Below are positions 18,018 to 26,504 of a stretch of 64,000 nucleotides of DNA, one piece after another. Source of the stretch: Paraburkholderia susongensis (GTDB lineage: Bacteria; Pseudomonadota; Gammaproteobacteria; Burkholderiales; Burkholderiaceae); the NCBI RefSeq assembly GCF_900177725.1, contig NZ_FXAT01000002.1, forward strand, positions 124,001 to 188,000, given 5' to 3'. The notes below the pieces were generated by a model that saw nothing but the letters and a program-made list of their open reading frames with translations, did no database searches and was not told the DNA's origin. Position 1 is the first letter of the stretch. Each line of letters begins with the position of its first letter. The position numbers and the translations under genes are program-made.

Positions 18018-20558
18018 TCAACCCGTCTCGACAACAACCGGAATCCCGACGACCTTCGTCTGCCGCTCGGCCTGCGTCGCCGGGCGGATCTGGCCGCGTT
18101 GCTCGACGAACGCGACGTTGCCGTCGGACTCGCCGCTGTTGACGAAATGGCGAAAACGCTTGCGCGTCTCGGGGTCGGTGACGGCCTTCTTCCATTCGCA
18201 CTCGTAGGTGTCGACCACGTGCCGCATCTCCGCTTCGAGTTCGGCGGCGACACCGAGGCGGTCGTTGACGATCACGTCGATCAGATAATCGAGCCCGCCC
18301 TCGAGGTTGTCGCGCCACACGCTCGTGCGTTGCAGGCGGTCGGCGGTGCGCACGTAGAACATCAGGAAGCGGTCGATGTAGCGCACGAGCGTCGCGCGAT
18401 CGAGGTCGGCCGCGAGCAGTTCCGCGTGCCGCGGCTTCATGCCGCCATTGCCGCACACGTAGAGATTCCAGCCCTTCTCGGTCGCGATCACGCCGACGTC
18501 CTTGCCTTGCGCTTCCGCGCATTCGCGCGTGCAACCCGATACGCCGAACTTGATCTTGTGCGGCGTGCGCAGCCCCTTGTAGCGATTCTCGAGTTCGACC
18601 GCGAGGCCCACCGAATCGCCGACGCCATAGCGGCACCACGTCGAGCCCACGCACGACTTCACGGTGCGCAGCGATTTGCCGTATGCGTGCCCCGATTCGA
18701 AACCCGCTGCGATCAGTTCTTCCCAGATGAGCGGCAGTTGCTCGACACGCGCGCCGAACAGATCGACGCGCTGACCACCGGTGATCTTCGTGTAGAGGCC
18801 GTATTTCTTCGCGACCTGCGCGACCGCGATCAGACCGTCGGGTGTCACTTCGCCGCCCGCCATGCGCGGCACGACCGAATAGGTGCCATCGCGCTGGATG
18901 TTCGCGAGGTGGTAGTCGTTGGTGTCCTGCAGCGACGCGTGCTCTTTCTTCAGCACGAATTCATTCCAGCACGACGCGAGAATGCTCGCGATCGCAGGCT
19001 TGCAGATATCGCAGCCGAGGCCGCGCCCATGCTTCGCGAGCAGCGTGCCGAAACTGCGCAGACCCTCGACGCGCACGAGGTGGTACAGCTCCTGGCGCGA
19101 ATACGGAAAGTGTTCGCAGACGTGATTGTTGACCGCGAGCCCCTGCTTCTTCATCTCGGCCTTCATCACCTGCGTGACGAGCGGCACGCAGCCGCCGCAC
19201 GAGGTGCCCGCGCCGGTCGCGCCCTTCAATGCGCCGAGATCGGTCGCGCCCGCGCAGACCGCCGCGCACAGCTCGCCCTTCGACACGCTGTTGCACGAGC
19301 AGATCTGCGCGGCGGCGGGCAAGGCCTCGACGCCGAGCGCGGGTTTCGCCTTGCCGTCCGCTTGCGGCAGGATCAGGAATTCGGGCGCTTCGGGCAGCGC
19401 GATGCGGTTGAGCATCATCTGCAGCAGCGTGCCGTATTCGCTTGCATCGCCGACCATCACCGCGCCGAGCAGATACTTGCCGCAACCGGACACGACGAGC
19501 TTCTTGTAGATCTGTTTGCGCTCGTCGCTGAACTGGTAGGCGCGGCTCTCCGGCGTGTTGCCGTGCGCGTCGCCGATGCTCGCGACGTCGACGCCCATGA
19601 GCTTCAGTTTGGTGCTCATGTCGGCACCCGCGAATGCGGCCGCGCTGCCGCGCAACTGCTTCGCGGCCACGCGCGCCATCTCGTAGCCGGGCGCGACGAG
19701 CCCGAACAACTGGCCGTTCCACAGCGCGCATTCGCCGATCGCGTAGATGTGCGGGTCGCTCGTGCGGCATGCGTCGTCGATCACGATGCCACCGCGCGCG
19801 CCGAGTTCGAGCCCGCAGGCGCGCGCGAGATCGTCGCGCGGACGGATGCCCGCGGAGAACACGATCATGTCGGTGTCGAGATGGCTGCCGTCCGCAAACT
19901 GCATGCGATGCGTGCCCGCTTCGCCGTCGACGATCATGGCTGTGTTCTTCTGCGTGTGGACCGTCACACCGAGTTCTTCGATCCGGCGGCGCAACACGCG
20001 AGCGCCGCCCTCGTCCACCTGCACCGCCATCAGGCGCGGCGCGAATTCGACCACGTGCGTTTGCAGGCCCATGTCGCGCAGCGCCTTCGCGCATTCGAGA
20101 CCGAGCAGGCCGCCGCCGACCACGGTCCCGGTCCTCGCGCGCGCACCGCATTCGCGCATGGCTTCGAGATCCTCAATCGTTCGGTAGACGAAGCAATCGG
20201 CGCGCTCGCGGCCCGGCACCGGAGGCACGAACGGATAGGAGCCGGTCGCGAACACGAGCCTGTCGTAGGGCAGCGTTTCCCCGCTCGCCACCGTCACCGT
20301 GCGCGCCTCGCGATCGATAGTGAGGACTCGCGCGTTGAGCTTCAGCCGCACGCCGTGGCGCTCGAAGAAACCGGGCTCGACGAGCGAGAGATCGTCGGCG
20401 GTCTTGCCTGCGAAAAATTCGGACAGATGCACGCGATCGTAGGCCGGCCGGGATTCTTCGCCCAGCACCGTGATGTCGAGGCCGTGCGCGCCATCCTGCG
20501 CGAGGCATTCGACCAGCTTGTGGCCGACCATCCCGTGACCGATAACGATGATTTTCAT
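18018..20558 (-). CDS. nirB: Nitrite reductase (NAD(P)H) large subunit
   Basis: An 846-residue sirohaem nitrite reductase. The FAD motif IGHGMVGHKLVE is at residues 6-17 and the NAD motif GTVVGGGLLGLECAKAL near 143. The BFD-type [2Fe-2S] cluster is in CSCNSVSKGELC (from about 419) plus TSCGGC. The sirohaem/[4Fe-4S] cysteines are in CVGSTWC (about 635-641) and SGCTREC (about 674-680). It reduces nitrite to ammonium in the cytoplasm with six electrons from NAD(P)H. It is the first gene of the nitrate assimilation operon; its leader (20559-20761) holds a sigma-54 promoter and an attenuator. The start is ATG at 20558 with GAGGA upstream. Confidence 0.96.
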   Translation of the reverse strand: MKIIVIGHGMVGHKLVECLAQDGAHGLDITVLGEESRPAYDRVHLSEFFAGKTADDLSLVEPGFFERHGVRLKLNARVLTIDREARTVTVASGETLPYDRLVFATGSYPFVPPVPGRERADCFVYRTIEDLEAMRECGARARTGTVVGGGLLGLECAKALRDMGLQTHVVEFAPRLMAVQVDEGGARVLRRRIEELGVTVHTQKNTAMIVDGEAGTHRMQFADGSHLDTDMIVFSAGIRPRDDLARACGLELGARGGIVIDDACRTSDPHIYAIGECALWNGQLFGLVAPGYEMARVAAKQLRGSAAAFAGADMSTKLKLMGVDVASIGDAHGNTPESRAYQFSDERKQIYKKLVVSGCGKYLLGAVMVGDASEYGTLLQMMLNRIALPEAPEFLILPQADGKAKPALGVEALPAAAQICSCNSVSKGELCAAVCAGATDLGALKGATGAGTSCGGCVPLVTQVMKAEMKKQGLAVNNHVCEHFPYSRQELYHLVRVEGLRSFGTLLAKHGRGLGCDICKPAIASILASCWNEFVLKKEHASLQDTNDYHLANIQRDGTYSVVPRMAGGEVTPDGLIAVAQVAKKYGLYTKITGGQRVDLFGARVEQLPLIWEELIAAGFESGHAYGKSLRTVKSCVGSTWCRYGVGDSVGLAVELENRYKGLRTPHKIKFGVSGCTRECAEAQGKDVGVIATEKGWNLYVCGNGGMKPRHAELLAADLDRATLVRYIDRFLMFYVRTADRLQRTSVWRDNLEGGLDYLIDVIVNDRLGVAAELEAEMRHVVDTYECEWKKAVTDPETRKRFRHFVNSGESDGNVAFVEQRGQIRPATQAERQTKVVGIPVVVETG

Positions 20559-20596
20559 GAACGCGATGTCCTCTGGTATCCGGCGAAAGCGGTTGC

Positions 20597-20651
20597 GGAA
20601 ACAAAAACGGCGTCCCGCGAATCCAGTCGATGACTGAATCCAGGGGACGCC
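20597..20651 (-). terminator. Intrinsic terminator in the nirB leader (attenuator)
   Basis: On the minus strand, GGCGTCCC (20651-20644) pairs with GGGACGCC (20616-20609). An inner arm GATTCAGTC pairs almost fully with GACTGGATT. The stem is followed at once by a T-rich run (GTTTTTGTTT, 20608-20599). It ends 38 nt before the nirB ATG, so it must be read through for the operon to be expressed. Position and shape match attenuators of nas operons controlled by NasR/NasT ANTAR proteins. Confidence 0.8.
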
Positions 20652-20688
20652 GTTGTCCTGACCCGTGCTGCTAAAACGCTGCTGGAAC

Positions 20689-20731
20689 GCACGCTGTCGT
20701 GCCGCATGCGCCGCGGACCCACGCTGGTCCG
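20689..20731 (-). promoter_or_regulatory. Leader hairpins, candidate ANTAR (NasR/NasT) RNA target
   Basis: On the minus strand CGGACC-AGCGTG-GGTCCG (20731-20714) is a perfect 6-bp stem with a six-base loop that has A at position 1 and G at position 4, as in the known ANTAR-binding hexaloops. A second stem, GCAC-GACAGC-GTGC (20702-20689), also closes a six-base loop but does not have A1/G4. The pair lies between the sigma-54 promoter and the terminator. The first hairpin fits well; the second fits poorly. Confidence 0.6.
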
Positions 20732-20746
20732 TTGGCGGTGCTTAAC

Positions 20747-20761
20747 GCAAAGGCTGTGCCA
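20747..20761 (-). promoter_or_regulatory. Sigma-54 (-24/-12) promoter of nirB operon
   Basis: The minus strand reads TGGCAC-AGCCT-TTGC, matching the TGGCAC-N5-TTGC consensus exactly at the conserved bases. Transcription would start near 20735, giving a leader of about 180 nt to the nirB ATG. The neighbouring NtrC-like site and nitrogen-assimilation genes support it. Confidence 0.8.
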
Positions 20762-20862
20762 GTCGCGCGAAATGTGCCGTCAAGCGCTGTGTAGTATGGC
20801 TTTGCGGCGGATGAACCATGCGTGAGCCGCCGCGATCTCGCGACGCGTTTTGATGCGGCGAA

Positions 20863-20877
20863 GCACAGCGATGGTGC
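20863..20877. promoter_or_regulatory. NtrC-like binding site
   Basis: GCACA-GCGAT-GGTGC keeps the GCAC-N7-GTGC dyad of NtrC sites. It lies about 100 bp upstream of the sigma-54 promoter, a usual enhancer distance. Confidence 0.5.
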
Positions 20878-20916
20878 GACGCAGCACTGTGCGCGTGCGA
20901 AATGCGCACGCCGTTC

Positions 20917-21798
20917 TCAATCACCAAACCCCAACTCCGCCTCGATCTCCTGCCCGACCCGCAGCCACGCCCCCGTGCCGCTCGCGACGAGCGCGTTGTT
21001 GCCGAACGTGACCGCGCCGTCGAACCGCGCGTTGACGCGATAGCCGAGCATCGTGTCGGTCGGCTCGTTCGGCCATTCGGGATCGGGCGCGCCGCGCGCC
21101 TGATCGATGGTCGGCATCGGGCAACGCGTGCACAGCTTGACGAGCCGCAACTCGACGCGCGGCGCGCCGCTCGTCGGTGCATCGATGCTCAGCGTCTCCA
21201 TGTAGTCCTCTTCGTAGGCATCGAGACCGTCCAGCACGAGGTTCGGGCGAAAGCGGTCGATCCCGATGGCCGGCGCGCCCTTGCCGTTCAGGCGCGTGTT
21301 GAGGTCGTCGAGCGAGGCCTGGCCGATCACGAGCAGCGGAAAGCCATCGGCGAAAAACGTCGTGGCGCCGCCGGTGCTCGCGGTGTAATCACGATCGACG
21401 ATGCGCTCGCGCTGCGGATCGAAGCGCAGCAGGCGCACAGGCACGCCGAGAAACGCCGTGAACCATGCGGCGGTCTCGGCGCCCGTATCGAGTCCATAAG
21501 CCGCATCGCGCCAGACCGCGGTATTCACCCGCGGCGCCGCGGCGAGCCGCGTGGCATCGAGCGGCGTGCGCAGCTCGCTCATGTCGGGCGCGCGAATCAC
21601 GAGGTCCTGCTCGCCGATCTCGACGCGAATCAGCGCCATGCGCGGATACGCGCGCTGCGTGAGCATCGCGCCATGCGGATCGGTGAGCATCCAGTAGCGG
21701 TCGTATTCGAGGCCCGTCGCCAGCAGACGCGCCTCGGTCAGCGCGATGCCCGCGCAGGATTTGATCGGATAAACAAACAGCTCGCGGATGGTAGGCAT
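20917..21798 (-). CDS. MOSC-domain protein, YcbX family
   Basis: A 293-residue protein with an N-terminal MOSC beta-barrel domain (ELFVYPIKSCAGIALTEA, then GLEYDRYWMLTD) and a C-terminal MOSC domain (RFRPNLVLDG; KLCTRCPMPTIDQARG). The conserved cysteine is in CTRCPMPT. The family carries a molybdenum cofactor sulfurase C-terminal domain. E. coli YcbX takes part in reduction of N-hydroxylated compounds. The start at 21798 (MPTIRELF) is chosen over 21825. It ends 156 bp from the nirB sigma-54 promoter, so the region between is shared with the nir operon's upstream control. Confidence 0.88.
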   Translation of the reverse strand: MPTIRELFVYPIKSCAGIALTEARLLATGLEYDRYWMLTDPHGAMLTQRAYPRMALIRVEIGEQDLVIRAPDMSELRTPLDATRLAAAPRVNTAVWRDAAYGLDTGAETAAWFTAFLGVPVRLLRFDPQRERIVDRDYTASTGGATTFFADGFPLLVIGQASLDDLNTRLNGKGAPAIGIDRFRPNLVLDGLDAYEEDYMETLSIDAPTSGAPRVELRLVKLCTRCPMPTIDQARGAPDPEWPNEPTDTMLGYRVNARFDGAVTFGNNALVASGTGAWLRVGQEIEAELGFGD

Positions 21799-22026
21799 GA
21801 TCGGGGCGGCGCATTGGCAGCGCATTTTCTATGGTCAAGCCGCGATTGTAAGGCGCTTCGCGCCGCGGCCCAGGGAAGCCGCCGTATCGTCCTCACGCGC
21901 TTGGACGTAAAATCCCAAGGGATAGCACCTGCCATTACCGCGCGCACGAACGGCGCCGCCGCGGCACCCGTCGCTGGATAAAAACTGTAGAAACCTTCCA
22001 ACCATCACCGAGACAGGACATTCATT

Positions 22027-22431
22027 ATGCTGAGCAAACTCGTGTTGACCGTGGCTGAAACGACCCGCATTCTCGACGCCGCGCGCGCGGAAGCCGAGAA
22101 AAACAAGTGGGCCGTCGCGATCGTGGTCGCCGACGACGGCGGCCATCCGCTCGCGATGCTGCGCCTCGACGGCAGCGCGCCGTCGAGTGCGTACATCGCC
22201 ACGGAAAAGGCACGCACCGCGGCGATCGGTCGGCGCGAAACCAAGGTGTATGAAGACATGATCAACAACGGCCGCACCGCGTTCCTGAGCGCGCCGTTGC
22301 TCGGCACGCTCGAAGGCGGCGTGCCGGTGATCGTCGAGGGCCAGGTGATCGGCGCGGTCGGCGTGTCGGGCGTCAAGTCGGAACAGGACGCGCAGATCGC
22401 GAAGGTCGGCATTCAGGCGCTCGCGATCTGA
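22027..22431 (+). CDS. glcG: GlcG/HbpS-like haem-binding protein (DUF336)
   Basis: A 134-residue protein of the GlcG/HbpS family: AVAIVVADDGGHPLAMLRLD, then ATEKARTAAIGRRET, GGVPVIVEGQVIGAVGVSG and QDAQIAKVGIQAL. No signal peptide is seen, so it acts in the cytoplasm. In many proteobacteria such a gene precedes glcB, as it does here (156-bp gap, same strand), linking it to glycolate/glyoxylate metabolism. Haem binding is known for HbpS but is not shown for this protein. Confidence 0.88.
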   Translation: MLSKLVLTVAETTRILDAARAEAEKNKWAVAIVVADDGGHPLAMLRLDGSAPSSAYIATEKARTAAIGRRETKVYEDMINNGRTAFLSAPLLGTLEGGVPVIVEGQVIGAVGVSGVKSEQDAQIAKVGIQALAI

Positions 22432-22587
22432 ATGGCCGAGGCGGCCTGCCGGGTTGCGCAGGCCGCGGTGAAGCAAGTATTTGAAGCAGGCCTTTGAAGT
22501 ACCGCTTTGAAGCAACCCGTAGCGCAACTTTATCAAGCACGGACCGGTGCCCCCTCACCGGTCCCATTCAAACTGATGGAGCAGTCG

Positions 22588-24762
22588 ATGACTCAGATGA
22601 ACCCGCGCGGCGGACTGCAAGTCGCCGCCAACCTCGACCACTTCGTCGAAACCGAAGCCCTGCCCGGCACCGGAATCGACAGCGCCGCATTCTGGTCGGG
22701 TTTCGACGCCCTCGTGCACGAGCTGGCGCCGAAAAACCGTGCGCTGCTTGCCGAGCGCGACCGCCTGCAAACCGAACTGGACCACTGGCATCGCGCCAAT
22801 CCGGGTCCGGTGCGCGACCTGCGCGCGTACCGCGCGTTTCTCGAAGGCATCGGCTATATCGTGCCGCCGCCCGCGCGCGTCCAGGCCACGACCGACCACG
22901 TGGACACCGAAATCGCCGAGCAGGCCGGCCCGCAACTCGTCGTGCCGTTGTCGAATCAGCGTTATGCGCTGAACGCGGCGAACGCGCGCTGGGGCAGTCT
23001 CTACGATGCGCTGTACGGCACCGATGCGATTCCCGAAACGAACGGCGCCGAAAAACGCAAGGACTTCAACCCGGTGCGCGGCGCGGCGGTCATCGCCTAT
23101 GCACGCAGGTTTCTCGACCAAGCCGCACCGCTCGCGAACGGCTCGCATGCCGACGCGACGCGCTATAGCGTCGAGGGCGGCAAGCTCGTCGTCACGTTGA
23201 AGAACGGCACGAGCGCGCTGCAAACGCCCGCGCAATTCATCGGCTATCAGGGCGAGCCGGGCGCGCCGTCGGCCGTGCTGCTCAAGCACAACGGCCTGCA
23301 CTTCGAGATCCAGATCGATGCCAACGATCCGATCGGCAAGACCGATGCCGCGCATGTGAAAGACGTCGTGGTCGAAGCGGCGGTGAGCACGATCATCGAT
23401 TGCGAAGACTCGGTCGCGGCCGTCGATGCGGACGACAAGGTGCAGCTCTACCGCAACTGGCTCGGCCTGATGAACGGCGATCTGACCGAAGAGGTCACGA
23501 AGAACGGCAAGACCTTCACGCGCCGCCTGAACGAAGACCGTGTGTATACCGCCGCGAACGGCGCGGCGCCGGTCGTGCTGCATGGCCGCTCGCTGCTGTT
23601 CATTCGCAACGTCGGTCATTTGATGACCAACCCGGCCGTGCTCATGAAAGACGGCCAGGAAATTCCGGAAGGCATTCTCGACGCGGTCATCACGACGCTG
23701 TGCGCGCTGCGCGACCGCAAAAACAGGCTGAATTCGCGTACTGGCTCGATCTATATCGTCAAGCCGAAGATGCACGGCCCGGCCGAAGTCGCGTTCGCGA
23801 GCGAGCTGTTCGCGCGCGTCGAAGACCTGCTCGAACTGCCGCGCAACACGATCAAGATGGGCATCATGGACGAGGAGCGCCGCACGAGCGTGAACCTGCT
23901 CGCGTGTATCGCCGAAGCGTCGGAGCGCGTCGCGTTCATCAACACCGGCTTCCTCGATCGCACCGGCGACGAGATGCACTCCGCGATGGAAGCGGGCCCG
24001 ATGATGCGCAAGGGCGACATGAAGTCGAGCAAGTGGATCACCGCCTACGAGCGCAGCAACGTGCTCGTCGGTCTGAACGCGGGCCTGCGCGGCCGCTCGC
24101 AGATCGGCAAGGGCATGTGGGCGATGCCTGACCTCATGCACGCGATGCTCGAACAGAAGATCGCGCATCCAAAGGCCGGCGCGAACACCGCATGGGTGCC
24201 CTCGCCGACCGCCGCGACGCTGCATGCGCTGCACTATCACCAGGTCGACGTGCAGGCGATTCAGCAGGAACTCGAACGCACGGACTACGCGACGGTGCGC
24301 GACGAACTGCTCGACGGCCTGCTGACGATTCCAGTCGTCGAGAAGGCGCAATGGAGCGACGAGGAAATCCGCAGCGAGGTCGACAACAACGCGCAGGGCA
24401 TTCTCGGCTACGTGGTGCGCTGGATCGACCAGGGCGTCGGCTGCTCGAAGGTGCCGGACATCCACGATGTCGGCCTGATGGAAGACCGCGCGACGCTGCG
24501 CATTTCGAGCCAGCACATCGCCAACTGGCTGTATCACGGCGTGATCAAACGCGAACTCGTCGAAGAGACGTTCAGACGAATGGCGAAGGTCGTCGACGGG
24601 CAGAACGCGGGCGATCCGCACTACAAGCCGATGGCGCCGGGCTATGACACGATCGCGTTCAAGGCCGCCCAGGCGCTCGTGTTCGAAGGACGCCAGCAGC
24701 CGAGCGGCTACACGGAGCCGCTTCTGCACAAGTTCCGGCTCGAGGTGAAGCAGCAAGGTTGA
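22588..24762 (+). CDS. glcB: Malate synthase G
   Basis: A 724-residue protein, close to E. coli GlcB (723). It condenses glyoxylate with acetyl-CoA to malate in the cytoplasm. Conserved stretches include [73 protein letters not shown] and the C-terminal catalytic Asp region in [18 protein letters not shown]. The ATG at 22588 is chosen because GGAG lies upstream; the frame is open earlier. A strong terminator follows at 24841. Confidence 0.97.
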   Translation: MTQMNPRGGLQVAANLDHFVETEALPGTGIDSAAFWSGFDALVHELAPKNRALLAERDRLQTELDHWHRANPGPVRDLRAYRAFLEGIGYIVPPPARVQATTDHVDTEIAEQAGPQLVVPLSNQRYALNAANARWGSLYDALYGTDAIPETNGAEKRKDFNPVRGAAVIAYARRFLDQAAPLANGSHADATRYSVEGGKLVVTLKNGTSALQTPAQFIGYQGEPGAPSAVLLKHNGLHFEIQIDANDPIGKTDAAHVKDVVVEAAVSTIIDCEDSVAAVDADDKVQLYRNWLGLMNGDLTEEVTKNGKTFTRRLNEDRVYTAANGAAPVVLHGRSLLFIRNVGHLMTNPAVLMKDGQEIPEGILDAVITTLCALRDRKNRLNSRTGSIYIVKPKMHGPAEVAFASELFARVEDLLELPRNTIKMGIMDEERRTSVNLLACIAEASERVAFINTGFLDRTGDEMHSAMEAGPMMRKGDMKSSKWITAYERSNVLVGLNAGLRGRSQIGKGMWAMPDLMHAMLEQKIAHPKAGANTAWVPSPTAATLHALHYHQVDVQAIQQELERTDYATVRDELLDGLLTIPVVEKAQWSDEEIRSEVDNNAQGILGYVVRWIDQGVGCSKVPDIHDVGLMEDRATLRISSQHIANWLYHGVIKRELVEETFRRMAKVVDGQNAGDPHYKPMAPGYDTIAFKAAQALVFEGRQQPSGYTEPLLHKFRLEVKQQG

Positions 24763-24840
24763 GGCTTTCTGCTGTCACCTCGCTGCTGTCGCCTCGCCGG
24801 GCCTCGCATGAATGACGCGCGGCCCGGCTGAAACGTCAAC

Positions 24841-24869
24841 GGGCGCCGCATGATGCGGCGCCCGTTTTT
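24841..24869 (+). terminator. Rho-independent terminator of glcG-glcB
   Basis: GGGCGCCGCA and TGCGGCGCCC form a perfect 10-bp stem with a TGA loop, followed by GTTTTT. It lies between the convergent glcB and galU genes. Confidence 0.93.
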
Positions 24870-24927
24870 CATTCAGCTTTTATGCGAGGCCCCTCGCTTG
24901 ACACCTGCAAGGGCCTGCTGAGGCCAC

Positions 24928-25848
24928 TCAGGCGGCCTGTGCCGTGTACTGCACCGCCGCGCTGCTTTGCGCATCGTTCTGCTGCATATAGGCATGCAGA
25001 TACGCTTCGAAATCCGCCTTCACCTCGGGATGGCGCAGCGCGAATTCGACCGTCGCTTTCAGATAGCCGAGCTTGCTGCCGCAATCGAAACGCGTGCCGA
25101 AGTAGCGATATGCGAGCACCTGCTCCTCGGTCAGCAGCGACTGGACCGCGTCGGTCAGTTGCAGTTCGCCGCCCGCGCCCGGCTTGAGCGCGCGGATGTG
25201 CTTGAAGATGGTCGGCATCAGCACGTAGCGGCCCACCACGCCGAGGTTCGACGGCGCCTTGTCCGGCGCCGGCTTCTCGACGATGCCCGACATCTTGATG
25301 ACGTTATCTTCCCACTCGCGGCCGTCCACGACGCCGTACGAGCGGCTGTCTTCGCGCGCGATCGTTTCGACGCCGATCACCGAGCTGTGATAGTGGTTGA
25401 ACGTATCGACGAGCTGGCTCATCACCGGCTTCGAGCTGTGCAGCAGGTCGTCCGCGAGAATCACCGCGAACGGGCTTTCACCCACGAGCTTTTCGGCGCA
25501 CAGCACCGCATGGCCGAGGCCGAGCGCTTCGGCCTGGCGCACGTAGAAACAGTCGACGTTGGCCGGCTTGATGCTGCGCACGAGATCGAGCAGCTTCTGC
25601 TTGTTGCGCGCTTCGAGTTCGGATTCGATCTCGTAGGATTTGTCGAAGTGATCTTCGATCGCGCGCTTGCTGCGGCCCGTCACGAAGATCATCTCGGTGA
25701 TGCCAGCGGCAATCGCTTCCTCGACCGCGTACTGGATCAGCGGCTTGTCGACGATAGGCAGCATTTCCTTGGGGCTTGCTTTGGTAGCCGGCAGGAATCG
25801 TGTCCCGAGGCCCGCAACGGGAAACACGGCTTTGGTGACTTTCAGCAT
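24928..25848 (-). CDS. galU: UTP-glucose-1-phosphate uridylyltransferase
   Basis: A 306-residue nucleotidyltransferase. It has the signature GLGTRFLPATKASPKEMLP followed by VDKPLIQYAVEEA, the metal site VILADD and the GIVEKP motif. It makes UDP-glucose, the donor for glucose and, through Ugd (bceC), glucuronate in the polysaccharide. Its place at the edge of the bce-like region corresponds to bceT of cepacian cluster II. The start at 25848 (MLKVTKAVFP) is the usual family start; 25863 is also possible. It is followed on the other strand by glcB, so it ends the minus-strand unit. Confidence 0.96.
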   Translation of the reverse strand: MLKVTKAVFPVAGLGTRFLPATKASPKEMLPIVDKPLIQYAVEEAIAAGITEMIFVTGRSKRAIEDHFDKSYEIESELEARNKQKLLDLVRSIKPANVDCFYVRQAEALGLGHAVLCAEKLVGESPFAVILADDLLHSSKPVMSQLVDTFNHYHSSVIGVETIAREDSRSYGVVDGREWEDNVIKMSGIVEKPAPDKAPSNLGVVGRYVLMPTIFKHIRALKPGAGGELQLTDAVQSLLTEEQVLAYRYFGTRFDCGSKLGYLKATVEFALRHPEVKADFEAYLHAYMQQNDAQSSAAVQYTAQAA

Positions 25849-26087
25849 GGTAGGCATTCCCACATCGGTTAGAAGTTGGTGTGTTCGCGGACCTGGCGGC
25901 CAATCGATGTCGGCGCAAGACTAGCAAAAAAACCTGCGAAGTTCACGGGCGAATTTTTCTCCAATTAAATTAAATAATCCGGCCAATTATCGATATGTCA
26001 TATAGTGGAAACAATCAGGAAACTATTACGTATTCCACTTGGGGAGATAGCCGGATAAAGCCGAAAATTTTACACGCCCGCGCCGTG
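25849..26087. other. Intergenic region upstream of galU
   Basis: About 240 bp, AT-rich in the middle, presumably holding the galU promoter. AGTGGAA and TTCCACT form a long-spaced inverted repeat (about 26006-26040). No gene is seen. Confidence 0.5.
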
Positions 26088-26231
26088 TCACTCCGTCTCG
26101 TCGACCGGCGGCAGCTTGCCGGGGTTCGTCCGGTAGCGGCGGATAGGCTCATTGCGCAGGGCGTCACGATAAGCGGAGGCGGCGACCAGGATCAGCAGCA
26201 CGGCAATGCCGGCGAGTAAATGCAGGTTCAT
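26088..26231 (-). CDS. Small membrane protein, 47 residues
   Basis: An ATG at 26231, preceded by GAGGTGAAG, opens 48 codons ending in TGA at 26088. The product starts MNLHLLAGIAVLLILVAASA, a single hydrophobic segment, and continues as a charged tail (YRDALRNEPIRRYRTNPGK and so on). No family is recognised. The RBS, the clear membrane segment and the GC-rich codon use inside an otherwise AT-rich gap support a real gene. It lies between galU and an acyltransferase gene. The hydrophobic segment could be a membrane anchor or an uncleaved signal; the charged tail would then be cytoplasmic by the positive-inside rule. Confidence 0.6.
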   Translation of the reverse strand: MNLHLLAGIAVLLILVAASAYRDALRNEPIRRYRTNPGKLPPVDETE

Positions 26232-26504
26232 GACTTCACCTCGGGTCAGAAAATCCGTACTTCAAATTAGCATGACAAAAGCGGTAAATAATTCGAATTC
26301 GTATATTCATATACTCAATTACAATTCGTCACAAAATGAAAGTCTCATTTAATCCGAAATGCAATTTTTTATCGATTTTTTGACGCCGCCGTGCTCTAGC
26401 ATGTGATGTATCGCGGGCGCTCGCAGGTGCACTCACAGGTGCACGAAGCGCCCGGCTATCTTCCGTTCAGCTTTTCCTGCTTCAGCTTCAGATAAGGACC
26501 ACGC
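26232..26504. other. AT-rich promoter island before acyltransferase gene
   Basis: About 270 bp, strongly AT-rich from 26270 to 26390, in contrast to its surroundings. It contains the perfect inverted repeat GTATAT-TC-ATATAC at 26301-26314. It lies between divergent genes (47-residue membrane protein and acyltransferase) and is probably their promoter region. Confidence 0.5.

Noticed and set aside
18012..20633. 873-codon plus-strand frame opposite nirB
   Set aside because: nirB on the minus strand has all cofactor motifs; the opposite frame has no recognisable domain and skewed Arg/His content.
22555..24756. 733-codon minus-strand frame opposite glcB
   Set aside because: Same reasoning: malate synthase is complete on the plus strand.
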